DNA of 64,000 nt from Thermococcus thioreducens (lineage in GTDB: Archaea; Methanobacteriota_B; Thermococci; Thermococcales; Thermococcaceae): NCBI RefSeq assembly GCF_002214545.1, contig NZ_CP015105.1, forward strand, positions 186,001 to 250,000. Reading direction: 5' to 3'. A program made the position numbers and the translations under genes. The notes beneath the pieces were generated by a model. That model did not search any database and was not told the origin of the DNA. It saw only the letters and a program-made list of their open reading frames with translations. Of the stretch, positions 49,197 through 57,861 are shown piece by piece (position 1 is the stretch's first letter; every line of letters begins with the position of its first letter).

Positions 49197-50853
49197 ACAC
49201 ATTGTGATGCTCTCATTTATTATTTCAATAGTACTGGCAACACTTTCCCTTATTTCTTTGTACCGTCAAGAAGTAACTTTCAAAGAAATGGGGCTTCTTC
49301 CTACGCTACTTGAAACAGGTGCTGGCATAGTATATCTTCTTTCCCTGTTAATTTTTACAATAAATATTATCTTAAATATACTTTTGATACAATCTAAATT
49401 CATATTTTTAGTTCAGATGTTTTATACTGCATTTTTACTTTTTTCACTTCCTGTGTACATAGAACCTCTTCCTAGATTTCGATATACTTATTTTGCATAC
49501 TCATTCTCAGATTTTATACTTAAAACGGGAACAATAGATTCAAATCGCATATTTTATCATAATTGGCCATCGTTCTCTATTTTGGGAGCATATTTGTATC
49601 TAATAGGATTACCAACCAAATCTGATCAATTCAATTTTCTAAGGATATACCCACTAATAATAACTTTAATATATATGGGTTTTGTCTACTTGATATTTTT
49701 AAAAATAGAAGGAAAAGGCTATAAAAAGTACATAGCAGTCTTGCTTTTCCCTATGCTGAACTGGATTAATCAGAGCTATTTTTCCCCTCAATCATTAGGG
49801 TTTTTGCTATGGTTGTTAATGTATTATTTATTATTAGCAAATATAAATTCTCCCAAAGAAATATATTTTGCTCTTATGCTTGTATTAATCGGATTGATAA
49901 CAACTCATTTCCTGTCCTCATTAGTTGCAGGCGGATTTTTATTATTACTATTCATAATGATGAATACTAGACGGATACCAAGAATTATAAACATCAAGCA
50001 CAGAACTTTTATTATATTTGTATTACTATTTGTTTCTTGGAGCATATATTTTTCATATGATTACCTAAGAGAAAATATACATAAAATAGTAGATAACTTT
50101 CAAGTTTTCTTAAAATTGGGACTATCATCATACTTTTACTTTTTCCATGGCACTCTTGCAAGAGCTCAGGGAGACTATAGTCACGTACTTGTAGCTAAAG
50201 CCATGATCATTTTTGCAATACTTTCCGTAATTTTAGCCATTTTTGGATTTATTCAACGAATTAGATATAATAAAAAATTGGAAACTACTGATATATTATT
50301 TACTTTAGCTGAAATAAGTATCTTAACATCAGTTATTGTAGTTGGGTCATACGGAAATGAACTACTAATCAGAGTCTTTTTATTTTCAATACCAGCATTT
50401 GTGTATTATATCTCAGAACTAAGTGCAAGTCATCTTAAGGTGCTTTTAATAATCTTTCTGTTGATCTCGCCGTTTCTACACATATTTGTTCATTATGGCA
50501 ATGAGAGATATGACCATGTAACTCTTTCAGAAATTCAGGGTATATTCTTCATAGAAAACAAGTTTAGCAACTCAAATGATTCAATAGTCATAAAAAAAGG
50601 AAGCCCTATTGTAAGAATGTTATACATTCTGAAAAATTATAAACCAAGCGCTGCTACTACTGCCCTTTTAATTTTTGATAAGGGATTTTATGAATTAGCT
50701 AAAATGTACGGTGAAGAAGAACAATATTATAATGAACGAAAAAAGTGCATGATACTCGGAAAGATTATTTATGCCTCTCGTGATTTCCTGCTTTGCATTG
50801 ACAAAACTAAAGGAGTGATAAAGTATGAGGAAAGTATTAGTGATAGGATTTGA
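49180..50853 (+). CDS. polytopic membrane protein, candidate polysaccharide polymerase or GT-C enzyme
   Basis: 557 residues with about twelve hydrophobic segments and a soluble C-terminal part of about 110 residues (SEIQGIFFIENKFSNSND onwards). A short outward loop after helices 3-4 (YIEPLPRFRYTYFAYSF) recalls GT-C glycosyltransferases, and PQSLGFLLWLLMYYLL is a common pattern in O-antigen-polymerase-like proteins. Neither call is certain. The ATG follows AAGGTGGAAAGATA and overlaps the GT2 gene by 17 bases; its own end overlaps the phosphodiesterase gene by 29. Confidence 0.7.
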   Translation: MNMSSKHIVMLSFIISIVLATLSLISLYRQEVTFKEMGLLPTLLETGAGIVYLLSLLIFTINIILNILLIQSKFIFLVQMFYTAFLLFSLPVYIEPLPRFRYTYFAYSFSDFILKTGTIDSNRIFYHNWPSFSILGAYLYLIGLPTKSDQFNFLRIYPLIITLIYMGFVYLIFLKIEGKGYKKYIAVLLFPMLNWINQSYFSPQSLGFLLWLLMYYLLLANINSPKEIYFALMLVLIGLITTHFLSSLVAGGFLLLLFIMMNTRRIPRIINIKHRTFIIFVLLFVSWSIYFSYDYLRENIHKIVDNFQVFLKLGLSSYFYFFHGTLARAQGDYSHVLVAKAMIIFAILSVILAIFGFIQRIRYNKKLETTDILFTLAEISILTSVIVVGSYGNELLIRVFLFSIPAFVYYISELSASHLKVLLIIFLLISPFLHIFVHYGNERYDHVTLSEIQGIFFIENKFSNSNDSIVIKKGSPIVRMLYILKNYKPSAATTALLIFDKGFYELAKMYGEEEQYYNERKKCMILGKIIYASRDFLLCIDKTKGVIKYEESISDRI

Positions 50854-52336
50854 TGGAGCAGACTGGAAGACTATTTGGAATTGGGCAAACAGTGGGAAAC
50901 TTCCAAATTTTAAGCGTCTAATAGATCTAGGAGCGTTTGGCCCTTTAGAAAGCACAATTCCTCCAGTAACACCTCCAGCATGGACCTCAATGGTAACAGG
51001 AAAAAATCCTGGAAATCATGGAATATACAGCTTTGCTAGAATAATAAAAACTGAAAATGGTTGGAAAAAATTAATATATACTTCAAGAAATAAAAAATCA
51101 AAAGAACTATGGGATTATATAGATAGAACTCTTGTTATTAATGTCCCATTTACATATCCTCCTCGAAGAATAAATGGAATCATGGTTACTGGCATGCTCA
51201 CTCCTTCCTTAGATTCTGAGTTTACTTATCCACCAGAATTCAGAAATGAATTATTAGAACAAATTCCAGATTATATCATTGAGCTTGACTGGAGTAAATA
51301 TGTGGGAAAAGAAAAAGAGTTTATTACCCACTTATATAAAATGACAAAAAAGAGAATTGAGTTATTTTGGTATCTTTTTGATAATAAGCCTTGGAGGTTA
51401 ATGTTTTTTGTATTTATAGGTCCAGATAGAATTCAGCACATATTATGGGGAACAAGGGAGATGGAAGAGTACTGGAAATATTTGGATGGTTTTCTTGGTG
51501 AAGTTCTCGAGAAAATAGACCATGAAACACTACTATTTATAGTTTCTGACCATGGCTTTGGCAAAATAGAAAAGACTATAAACTTAAGTTTAGTTCTTGC
51601 TAAATTAGGACTAATCAAAGAAAGAGGTAGTAGCATCTCAAGTGTCACAAAGTGGCTAATTAACTTTGCAAAAAAAACGGGATTGCTTATATATTTTGCC
51701 AAGCTTTATGGCTTGTTACCAGAATTCATAAAGAGAAAAATATTAGAGAGTTCAAGAACTCAAGTTGAATTAATTAACCCAGACGTAATGTATGAGTGCG
51801 AAGGAGCATTTGCGGCAGTTTATCTCAAAAGAAAAGATAAAAGAATCATTAGCAAGCTTAAACAAGAACTATATTCACTAAAAGATCCATATACTAATGA
51901 GAAAGTGATAGCTAAGGTTTATGAAAAAAGTGAAATATACTTTGGGAAATGCTTAGATAGTGCTCCAGATTTAATAATACTGCCCAAGGAGGGCTACACA
52001 TTAAAAAATTACGGAGATCTTATAGACGTTGCATATTTCCAAAATGGAGATCACAGGCTGTATGGAATATTCTTTGCTTATGGTTCTGGAATTAAAAGAA
52101 GATACAAAATAAAAAATGCAAAAATTTATGATATCGCCCCAACAATTCTCCATATCTTTGGCTTGCCAATTCCAAACGATATGGATGGTAGAGTTTTAAT
52201 AGAAATTTTTGAAGAAGATAGCGAATTCACCAGAAAAAAGCCAAAATACGTTAATTCAAGTTACTATGAGAAAAAATACGAAGATGAAAAACTAAAAAAA
52301 GCAATTCAAAAACTAAAAATAAAAGGCAAATTCTAA
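50825..52336 (+). CDS. alkaline-phosphatase-superfamily phosphodiesterase/transferase (island copy)
   Basis: 503 residues, type I phosphodiesterase/nucleotide pyrophosphatase group. Metal and nucleophile sites: LVIGFDGADW (Asp10), PPVTPPAW with likely nucleophile Thr49, FIGPDRIQH, IVSDHGFGK, and QNGDHRLYG. There is no signal peptide, so it may act in the cytoplasm on a lipid-linked or nucleotide-linked intermediate, adding or removing a phospho- or sulfo-group on the glycan. It is a clear paralogue of the protein at 60548-61978 and is AT-rich like its neighbours. Its stop overlaps the convergent flippase gene. Confidence 0.85.
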   Translation: MRKVLVIGFDGADWKTIWNWANSGKLPNFKRLIDLGAFGPLESTIPPVTPPAWTSMVTGKNPGNHGIYSFARIIKTENGWKKLIYTSRNKKSKELWDYIDRTLVINVPFTYPPRRINGIMVTGMLTPSLDSEFTYPPEFRNELLEQIPDYIIELDWSKYVGKEKEFITHLYKMTKKRIELFWYLFDNKPWRLMFFVFIGPDRIQHILWGTREMEEYWKYLDGFLGEVLEKIDHETLLFIVSDHGFGKIEKTINLSLVLAKLGLIKERGSSISSVTKWLINFAKKTGLLIYFAKLYGLLPEFIKRKILESSRTQVELINPDVMYECEGAFAAVYLKRKDKRIISKLKQELYSLKDPYTNEKVIAKVYEKSEIYFGKCLDSAPDLIILPKEGYTLKNYGDLIDVAYFQNGDHRLYGIFFAYGSGIKRRYKIKNAKIYDIAPTILHIFGLPIPNDMDGRVLIEIFEEDSEFTRKKPKYVNSSYYEKKYEDEKLKKAIQKLKIKGKF

Positions 52337-53862
52337 ACAAACTTTCTTAAAGTTCTTTTTATTATTTTTAACTCAATCCTCAACTTTTTTTCTATTGCCA
52401 AAAATAATTCAACATCCTCTTTATCTACACTTCTACTTAATAAACTCAAAAATAAGTAAACTAGCAGGAAAATGACTAAAATTAAAATTTCATACCATAT
52501 ATTTGAGACTCTCAAATGGATGGTTTGGATAATTCCAAGTAAAACAAAACTAATAACTAACAGCTTTGCATAATTCCAGCTAAACGGGTGGATTTTTGTC
52601 CTCTTGTAGAGCCAAAACGATCTAAATACGTTAGCGACAAAATATGAAACAGCAGTTGACATAGCAGCACCCTCAATCCCATAGAGAGGAATTAAAATAA
52701 CATTCAAGACTATATTAGTTATAGCAGCAAATAAATCTCCAACCATATTAAATACTGTCTCACCAATTATGATTAAACTCCAACCATTTGGTCCCATGAG
52801 GGTATGGCACATGAAACCTAAAGCTAAAATTCTTAAAGCAGAACTTGCCTCAGCATATTTCGTTCCAAAGAAGAAGTTTATAGTAGTCCTTGGAAAAAGG
52901 AACACTATGCTGAAAAGCGGCAGAGTGAGAACAAAAATCCATTTTGTAAGGAGTTGATAAACCCTACCAATCTCCTCAATTCTTCCCTGAGCGTAAAGCT
53001 GAGACGCTATGGGGACATAAATAAATCCAGCAGATATTAAAAATATTTGAATCAGCTTAGCCAATGGTGAGGCAGCATTGTAAAGCCCTACGGCCTCCGA
53101 TGAGCTATAATAACCGAGCATTAGCGTATCAGTCCAATTCATGACAAAAATCAAAATTCCCATAAACAGCAAAGGAAGAGAAAAAACTACGAGCCCGCTC
53201 CCAATCTTTAAATTCAGTGAAATCCTAAACCCAAAAAGCCTAACTCTCCACACATCAAAAATTAACGCTAAAAGCGTAAAAGCTTGAGCGACAACGTAAA
53301 CAAAGAACACGAAAGTAAATGGAAAGTTCAAGAAAGTTCCAACCAAAACAAGAACCAAAAACAGTGTGGGATAAATAATATTTTGAAAATAAACCTTTTC
53401 TCTAACCCTACCAAAGCCTTGGGAGATTGAAATTGTCACTCCAATTAAAGCCAAAAACGGCAACGCAAAAGCTATTATTTTCAAAGCGTAAGCTAACCTC
53501 ATTTCATTAAAAATTTGAGCAATATCCTCTGCCCCAAGGATTAAAATTATCGTCCAAATTATACTATTCAGTGCTACAATTATCGAAGCTGTCGAAATCA
53601 AGTCACTAACTCTCGAAGGTTCCCTCTCTCTATAAAATGCAACTTCCCTAGGAAGGGAATTTTGAAAGCCTAGGGTAGCTATTACAAGAGCAATACTCAA
53701 AACAGTCAGGGATAGATTAAAAACACCATATTCTGAAGTTGAATAATGCCTCGCTATGATTGTTCTGCTTAAAAATTCAAAAAACAACCAAAATACAGTT
53801 CCAAAAGACACAATCCCCGTCCCCCTTGCGATTTTCTGCAAAGCCTGGCTTGTCTCATCCAT
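52333..53862 (-). CDS. Wzx-type polysaccharide flippase (full copy)
   Basis: 509 residues with about fourteen helices, of the MATE/polysaccharide-transport family that flips lipid-linked oligosaccharides across the membrane. It begins MDETSQALQKIARGTGIVSF and keeps LGFQNSLPREVAFYRERE near 64-81. AT-rich coding. The ATG follows CAGGTGAGTCATC. A GC-rich truncated relative starts at 54407 upstream and several shorter remnants follow. It is the exporter expected for the products of the glycosyltransferases opposite. Confidence 0.92.
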   Translation of the reverse strand: MDETSQALQKIARGTGIVSFGTVFWLFFEFLSRTIIARHYSTSEYGVFNLSLTVLSIALVIATLGFQNSLPREVAFYREREPSRVSDLISTASIIVALNSIIWTIILILGAEDIAQIFNEMRLAYALKIIAFALPFLALIGVTISISQGFGRVREKVYFQNIIYPTLFLVLVLVGTFLNFPFTFVFFVYVVAQAFTLLALIFDVWRVRLFGFRISLNLKIGSGLVVFSLPLLFMGILIFVMNWTDTLMLGYYSSSEAVGLYNAASPLAKLIQIFLISAGFIYVPIASQLYAQGRIEEIGRVYQLLTKWIFVLTLPLFSIVFLFPRTTINFFFGTKYAEASSALRILALGFMCHTLMGPNGWSLIIIGETVFNMVGDLFAAITNIVLNVILIPLYGIEGAAMSTAVSYFVANVFRSFWLYKRTKIHPFSWNYAKLLVISFVLLGIIQTIHLRVSNIWYEILILVIFLLVYLFLSLLSRSVDKEDVELFLAIEKKLRIELKIIKRTLRKFV

Positions 53863-53912
53863 GATGACTCACCTGAGGAGAATTTGCCTTCCTTTGCGAT
53901 GTTCTTATTATT

Positions 53913-54407
53913 TTAGAGTATAAAAAAATGCCGCTCTTTGTCCAACTGCATTCCTAAAGTCCCTCGACACCAAAAGATGATGACTGCGGTCAGAGCCGAG
54001 AAGGGGAGGGCTAGGACTATGACCCTGAGCGCGCTGACCAGGCGCTCCTCGCGGAAGATCAAAGATATGTCCCCGGCCAGGAAGAATATCAGGAGGGCCG
54101 TTGTCACCGCACTCACCGCTGTTATGGCGATGGCCGTTGAAATCAACCTGTCAACCTTTTCCGGCATCTTCTCCCTGTAGAACGCGACCTCCCTGGGCAG
54201 AGCATTTTGAAAGCCGAGCGTGGCTATAACGAGCCCTATGCTCAGAACGGTCAAGGCCAAATTAAACACTCCATACTCGGCCTTCGAGAACTCCCTCGCT
54301 ATTATCGCCCTGCTCAAAAACCCGAAGAACATTGAAATAACCGTCCCCGCAAATATTATCCCTGTGCCCCTTGCGATTTTGTGTAGGGCCTGAGTCGCAT
54401 CGCTCAT
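53913..54407 (-). pseudogene. truncated Wzx flippase (N-terminal third only)
   Basis: GC-rich frame whose first 150 or so residues closely match the intact flippase (MSDATQALHKIARGTGIIFA; LGFQNALPREVAFYREKMP). After AVIIFW it leaves the family and stops within 20 residues, so only about a third of the protein remains. The ATG at 54407 has AAAAGGGTGACACTC before it, the same leader context as the other copies. It ends 51 bases before the intact gene begins. This is the chromosome-type (GC-rich) version, probably the former resident gene. Confidence 0.85.
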
Positions 54408-54446
54408 GAGTGTCACCCTTTTAATTATGATACCTTTATGAGCCCT

Positions 54447-55790
54447 TTATGATACCTTTGATTCCTTTATCACATAATAGGTACCTCTCCCTGTAACCCC
54501 AATTCTCTTTAAAATTCCTTTCTTAACAAGGTTATCCAATTCTCGGGAAGCTGTTGGCTTTGAAACTCCAAACAGCTCCTGATACTCCTTATTCCCAATC
54601 TTCCCTTTCTCCTTCACATAGAGCACGGCTTTAATCTGCCTCTCATTTAAACCGAGCTTCCTCAGGTACTCCTCTGTATAAATATCTTTCCTCAAAATAA
54701 TAACGAAGCCTCCCGCCTCTTCCTTAAACTCAGGCTCGGGCAAACCGCTCTCTCTGCAAAGACGCACTATCTTAAACGTTCCTGTTCCCCACCTCTCGAT
54801 CAGTCCGGCATAGTAGAAAACCTGGGCAATTTTAGGATTCCTAAGCCTGGAAGGGTGCATTTCCTTTTTCAGGTCTTCAAGGCTAATCCCCTCTGGTAGC
54901 TTCCCGGGGTTCCATATCCAGATGAAGTCATCAAAGATTTTAATCTGCACGTTGCTCGGGTCGGTGTAGTCCCTGTGAATCAGGGCGTTTATTATGGCCT
55001 CTCTAAGGGCATCCAAAGGATAATCCCAGATTTCCTTTCTCCTAAGTTCTCCCTCAAACTCATACCTAACTCCAATGTGGCCCATTATCACTTTCATGAC
55101 TTCTTCAACCTGGGTAAAGAGATTCCCCCCAATCTCCTTGTCATCTATAATTGTTACTGGATCTTTAAAGCGTCCTATTCTCACCTTGGCCTGGATATAA
55201 TACCTCTGTGGCTCTTTCCCAAAGAGCAGAAGAGCAGCGTTGGTTATCTCTCCATCTTCCAGAAGTCCCAGCTTATCGAGGATTGACTCAACGTCCTCGT
55301 TTTCATTGATGTACGGCAGCCTGTTCCTGGCCATATGGACAAACTTTCTGATAGTTTCCTCATCCAGATCTTTTAACGTTGCAGAAGATGGCAGAGAATC
55401 CCATGTGGCCCCAGATTTCTGAAGGAAGAACCTCTGCAAATCCTCCCAGCCCATCTCAACGGTCTGGGCACCGACCCTCCTGTAGTATCTCCCCCTGAAA
55501 GAAACTGGAACAGGGGATTGAGAAACTTCAATAATGACGACTTTCTTCCCATCAATCTCCTCAACCTTTATGGACGGGTTTATCCCGAGGTTGTGTCTTA
55601 TTGACCTGGCTAAGCTGTCCAAGTTCCCAGAAAAGCCATAAATGTTTCCATCATCGCCAACACCGAGGAGCAGAATCCCACCGTCGGTGTTGGCAAATGC
55701 CGACAGCGTCTTATACACGGAATCATTCAGCTCCCGCTTAAACTCAATAGTTTCACTCTCTCCATTCTTAATCAGGTCTTTAACATCCAT
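54447..55790 (-). CDS. AlbA_2 (Schlafen-type) regulator with ATPase-like and winged-helix domains
   Basis: 447 residues. Residues about 8-125 form an AlbA_2 domain (ESETIEFKRELND; ANTDGGILLLGVGDDGNIYG; YYRRVGAQTVEM). The middle carries a HATPase_c_4-like region (LREAIINALIHRDYTDPSNV; WIWNPGKLPEGI; YYAGLIERWGTGTFKI). A C-terminal winged helix (YQELFGVSKPTASRELDNLVKKG) follows. Such proteins are usually annotated as transcription regulators or helicase-like and are frequent on mobile islands. The start at 55790 follows GGTGGGCTGT. It lies between two flippase scars, as cargo of the island. Confidence 0.87.
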   Translation of the reverse strand: MDVKDLIKNGESETIEFKRELNDSVYKTLSAFANTDGGILLLGVGDDGNIYGFSGNLDSLARSIRHNLGINPSIKVEEIDGKKVVIIEVSQSPVPVSFRGRYYRRVGAQTVEMGWEDLQRFFLQKSGATWDSLPSSATLKDLDEETIRKFVHMARNRLPYINENEDVESILDKLGLLEDGEITNAALLLFGKEPQRYYIQAKVRIGRFKDPVTIIDDKEIGGNLFTQVEEVMKVIMGHIGVRYEFEGELRRKEIWDYPLDALREAIINALIHRDYTDPSNVQIKIFDDFIWIWNPGKLPEGISLEDLKKEMHPSRLRNPKIAQVFYYAGLIERWGTGTFKIVRLCRESGLPEPEFKEEAGGFVIILRKDIYTEEYLRKLGLNERQIKAVLYVKEKGKIGNKEYQELFGVSKPTASRELDNLVKKGILKRIGVTGRGTYYVIKESKVS

Positions 55791-55857
55791 ACAGCCCACC
55801 TAACATTTTGAGGGAGTAATTAGTTAATAAGCTTTCCAGCATAATGGAGAAAAAACA

Positions 55858-55905
55858 GCTCCGTCCCCTTGCAATCTTTTGTAAAGCCTGACTTGCCTCA
55901 CTCAT
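55858..55905 (-). pseudogene. Wzx 5'-end remnant (third copy)
   Basis: ATG followed by codons for SEASQALQKIARG, which is the flippase N-terminus, then unrelated sequence leading into the AlbA_2 promoter. The leader GGGTGAACCTCC is kept. Its ATG overlaps the stop of the nucleotidyltransferase gene (ATGA), so the junction is clean. Confidence 0.8.
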
Positions 55906-56776
55906 GGAGGTTCACCCTTCACTGTGATCTGCCAGCGTTTTTTGAGGACGTCCTCAAGTTCTTTTAATTTCCTCTCAAATAGCTTCTCCTCAAAGACTTT
56001 GAAGCCGACGTAGTCAGCCAGCATTACCCTAATGTCCTCCCGGTACTGACTTCCCTTTAAAATCTCATAAACTGAAGTCGGACGATAGCTTTTAGCCCTG
56101 TAGAGCTCGCTTAGAACGTCCTTCCTGAGATAGAAGTCCCCTCCGAGCCACGCATCTCTTTTCTTGTAGAAGCCCATTACAAGAGAGTAAACATCAATTA
56201 CGTCCTTCCAGTGCTTGTCCCTCTTGTCGTCTGGATAATCCTCCGCATTGGTGTAGATGTCGAACTTTAAAGCCAGGACTGCCTCAGGAAAAGCCACGTC
56301 AACGTCCCCTTCAGCGATTGTATTTCTATTAAAATCACGAAATTCAAAGTGGACCTTCGAATAATACCGATTTCTGAAAATTAGCGAAGCGAATGGGGTA
56401 TCAAAGCTGAGCCGAGAAGGCTTTTCGTCAAAGAGGAAATCAACCTTCACTTCATCCCTGACGATTAAGCTTTTGATAGGCTTTGCAAATCTGAAGGCCA
56501 CACCTTGGAATCCAAGGTTCTTCATAACCTCCTTTATCTCTCAAAGCTTTCAGCCCTTGCGAGAAAGTCAATGTCGATTGACGGAACCCCGTTGTAGGCC
56601 AGAACGTTGTCTGCCCAGTAGTAAACACTCCAGCCCCCAATAAGGATGACCTTTCCCTTTAGCTCCTCAGCAATCTTGAACATTGCATTTATTGACTCCC
56701 TGATAACCTCGTTGTTATGGCTCCTCGAATCATAAACCTCAATAAATATGTCATCGGAAAGTTTGGGCCTTTTCAT
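55902..56776 (-). pseudogene. AbiEii-like nucleotidyltransferase gene split by a one-base frameshift
   Basis: The first part (56776-56534, 80 codons) reads MKRPKLSDDIFIEVYDSR and then the nucleotidyltransferase motif VILIGGWSVYYW with PSIDIDFLARAE, and stops after ESFER. The second part (56525-55902, 207 codons) continues in another frame as MKNLGFQGVAFRFAKP and FLFDEKPSRLSF, with the helical tail VDVAFPEAVLALKFDIY. Inserting one base at 56536/56537 gives ESFER-I-KEVMKNLGFQG with no break, so this was one protein of about 290 residues. The family is the GG(W)xVY...DID type related to AbiEii toxins. The upstream winged-helix gene overlaps it by 26 bases. Confidence 0.78.
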
Positions 56777-57374
56777 CCTTCTCACCTTTAATCGTGGAAA
56801 CGATGGTCTCAAAAACATCGTCAAAGAACCTCGTATACGTCCCCTGAACGAGCATATCTGCTAAAATCATTCCCCAGCTTGGAATGTAATACCCGTTGAG
56901 TTCCTTCCGGATTTTGAAGTAGAAGTCATCGTAAATGTAAACCTTGAAGGGATAGCCTTCAGGATCTTTGAGCTCAAGGAGTCCCTCAAAGGTTTTTTCA
57001 CTGGTGTAGAGAATTCCCCCTGCCGGGCTGATTACCTTGCCGAGCAGCCAGAGGGCGGAGTTTCCGGAGAAGAGAACAAGATCCCTCAGGTCGTAATCAG
57101 GGATAAGCTTCATGGTTACGGGGCTTAGAGAATTTAGTATTATCTCCTTGTCTTTTGCCCATCTGAATATCAGCCCTTTTCTGTCCAGAACCACCAGCTT
57201 CCCGCTTGGCGTTTTTGTTATATAATTTTCCCTCCGTAGAGTTCTGACAACCTGGAAAACATACTTATAGTTCATCCCGGTGACTCTGGAGATTTCGGGG
57301 ATCGAGATTGGGCTGTGGTCAAAAAGCAGGCTGTAAACTTTTTCCCTGGAAGTAGGGGGCTTCACTTTCTCCAC
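56751..57374 (-). CDS. winged-helix protein, AbiEi-like antitoxin/regulator candidate
   Basis: 207 residues. The N-terminal winged helix (SREKVYSLLFDHSPISIPEISRV; YVFQVVRTLRRENYITKT) is followed by a domain with strands and short helices (GLIFRWAKDKEIIL; LVLFSGNSALWLLGK; SEKTFEGLLEL). Size and the overlap with a GGW-type nucleotidyltransferase gene fit the AbiE type IV toxin-antitoxin layout, in which AbiEi represses its own promoter through inverted repeats. A perfect inverted repeat lies over its promoter. Similarity to AbiEi itself is only by architecture. Confidence 0.68.
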   Translation of the reverse strand: MEKVKPPTSREKVYSLLFDHSPISIPEISRVTGMNYKYVFQVVRTLRRENYITKTPSGKLVVLDRKGLIFRWAKDKEIILNSLSPVTMKLIPDYDLRDLVLFSGNSALWLLGKVISPAGGILYTSEKTFEGLLELKDPEGYPFKVYIYDDFYFKIRKELNGYYIPSWGMILADMLVQGTYTRFFDDVFETIVSTIKGEKDEKAQTFR

Positions 57375-57383
57375 CGAATCTGC

Positions 57384-57420
57384 AATATCAACAAATGTTT
57401 AAAAGTCTTTTGTTGATATT
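57384..57420 (-). promoter_or_regulatory. 12-bp inverted repeat spanning the AbiEi-like promoter
   Basis: AATATCAACAAA (57384-57395) and TTTGTTGATATT (57409-57420) are perfect inverted copies separated by 13 bases that contain the TATA element (CTTTTAAA on the minus strand). The left arm ends nine bases before the start codon at 57374. This is a strong candidate operator for the protein it precedes. A further AACAAAA at about 57427-57433 echoes the arm. Confidence 0.75.
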
Positions 57421-57431
57421 GATGATAACAA

Positions 57432-57474
57432 AACGTGGGCAGTTTGGCTTGCACCGCTTAGGGGGTTCACCTTT
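57432..57474 (-). pseudogene. degenerate Wzx 5'-end remnant (fourth copy)
   Basis: On the minus strand AAAGGTGAACCCCC and about 25 following bases (with GTGCAAGCCA against GGCAAGTCA) align with the leader and first codons of the remnant at 55905. The start codon is lost. Weak on its own, but position and leader match. Confidence 0.45.
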
Positions 57475-57513
57475 TCAATTCATGGTCTTTCTTGAGCAAG
57501 ACTGTCTAATTCC

Positions 57514-57687
57514 CTAAAAGCTGGTGGTTTTGAACTTTTTCACCTGGGCCGTCGATAATTCCAAGTCCTGTGAACGCAGGCAGCCTGAAAGGAGAAGGGC
57601 CTTCATGATCCTCTCCACATTAATGGCATCATCGAGCGTGAGTTCATGGCAGCTTCTAATGAAATGTTGACTTAACAAAAAATTCAT
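57514..57687 (-). pseudogene. possible C-terminal fragment of a Gfo/Idh/MocA oxidoreductase
   Basis: 57-codon frame without ribosome site. HFIRSCHELTLDDAINVERI and then MKALLLSGCLRSQDLEL resemble the last helix and strand of sugar dehydrogenases of the Gfo/Idh/MocA family. Such enzymes make unusual sugars for surface glycans, so a decayed copy fits the island. The rest of 57475-57836 shows no intact gene. Confidence 0.38.
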
Positions 57688-57836
57688 ATAATTCCAGAGA
57701 GCGCAAAATCAGAACGTTAGCGAACAAGATCCCAATTTTTGCTTCGAAATTCCAATCCAAATGAATCAGCGTGAAAACTTGACGCTGGATCTCGCTGGTC
57801 GAGCAGTCTCCTCAGAACATATTAAAAATTTGAATA

Positions 57837-57860
57837 GTCATCACTTAATTGGGTGATGAC
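57837..57860 (+). promoter_or_regulatory. inverted repeat before the coiled-coil regulator gene
   Basis: GTCATCAC-TTAATTGG-GTGATGAC, eight-base perfect arms. The right arm includes the ribosome site GGTGAT of the gene at 57862, and a TATTAAAAA element lies about 15 bases upstream of the left arm. It is a candidate autoregulatory operator. Confidence 0.55.
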
Positions 57861-57861
57861 C

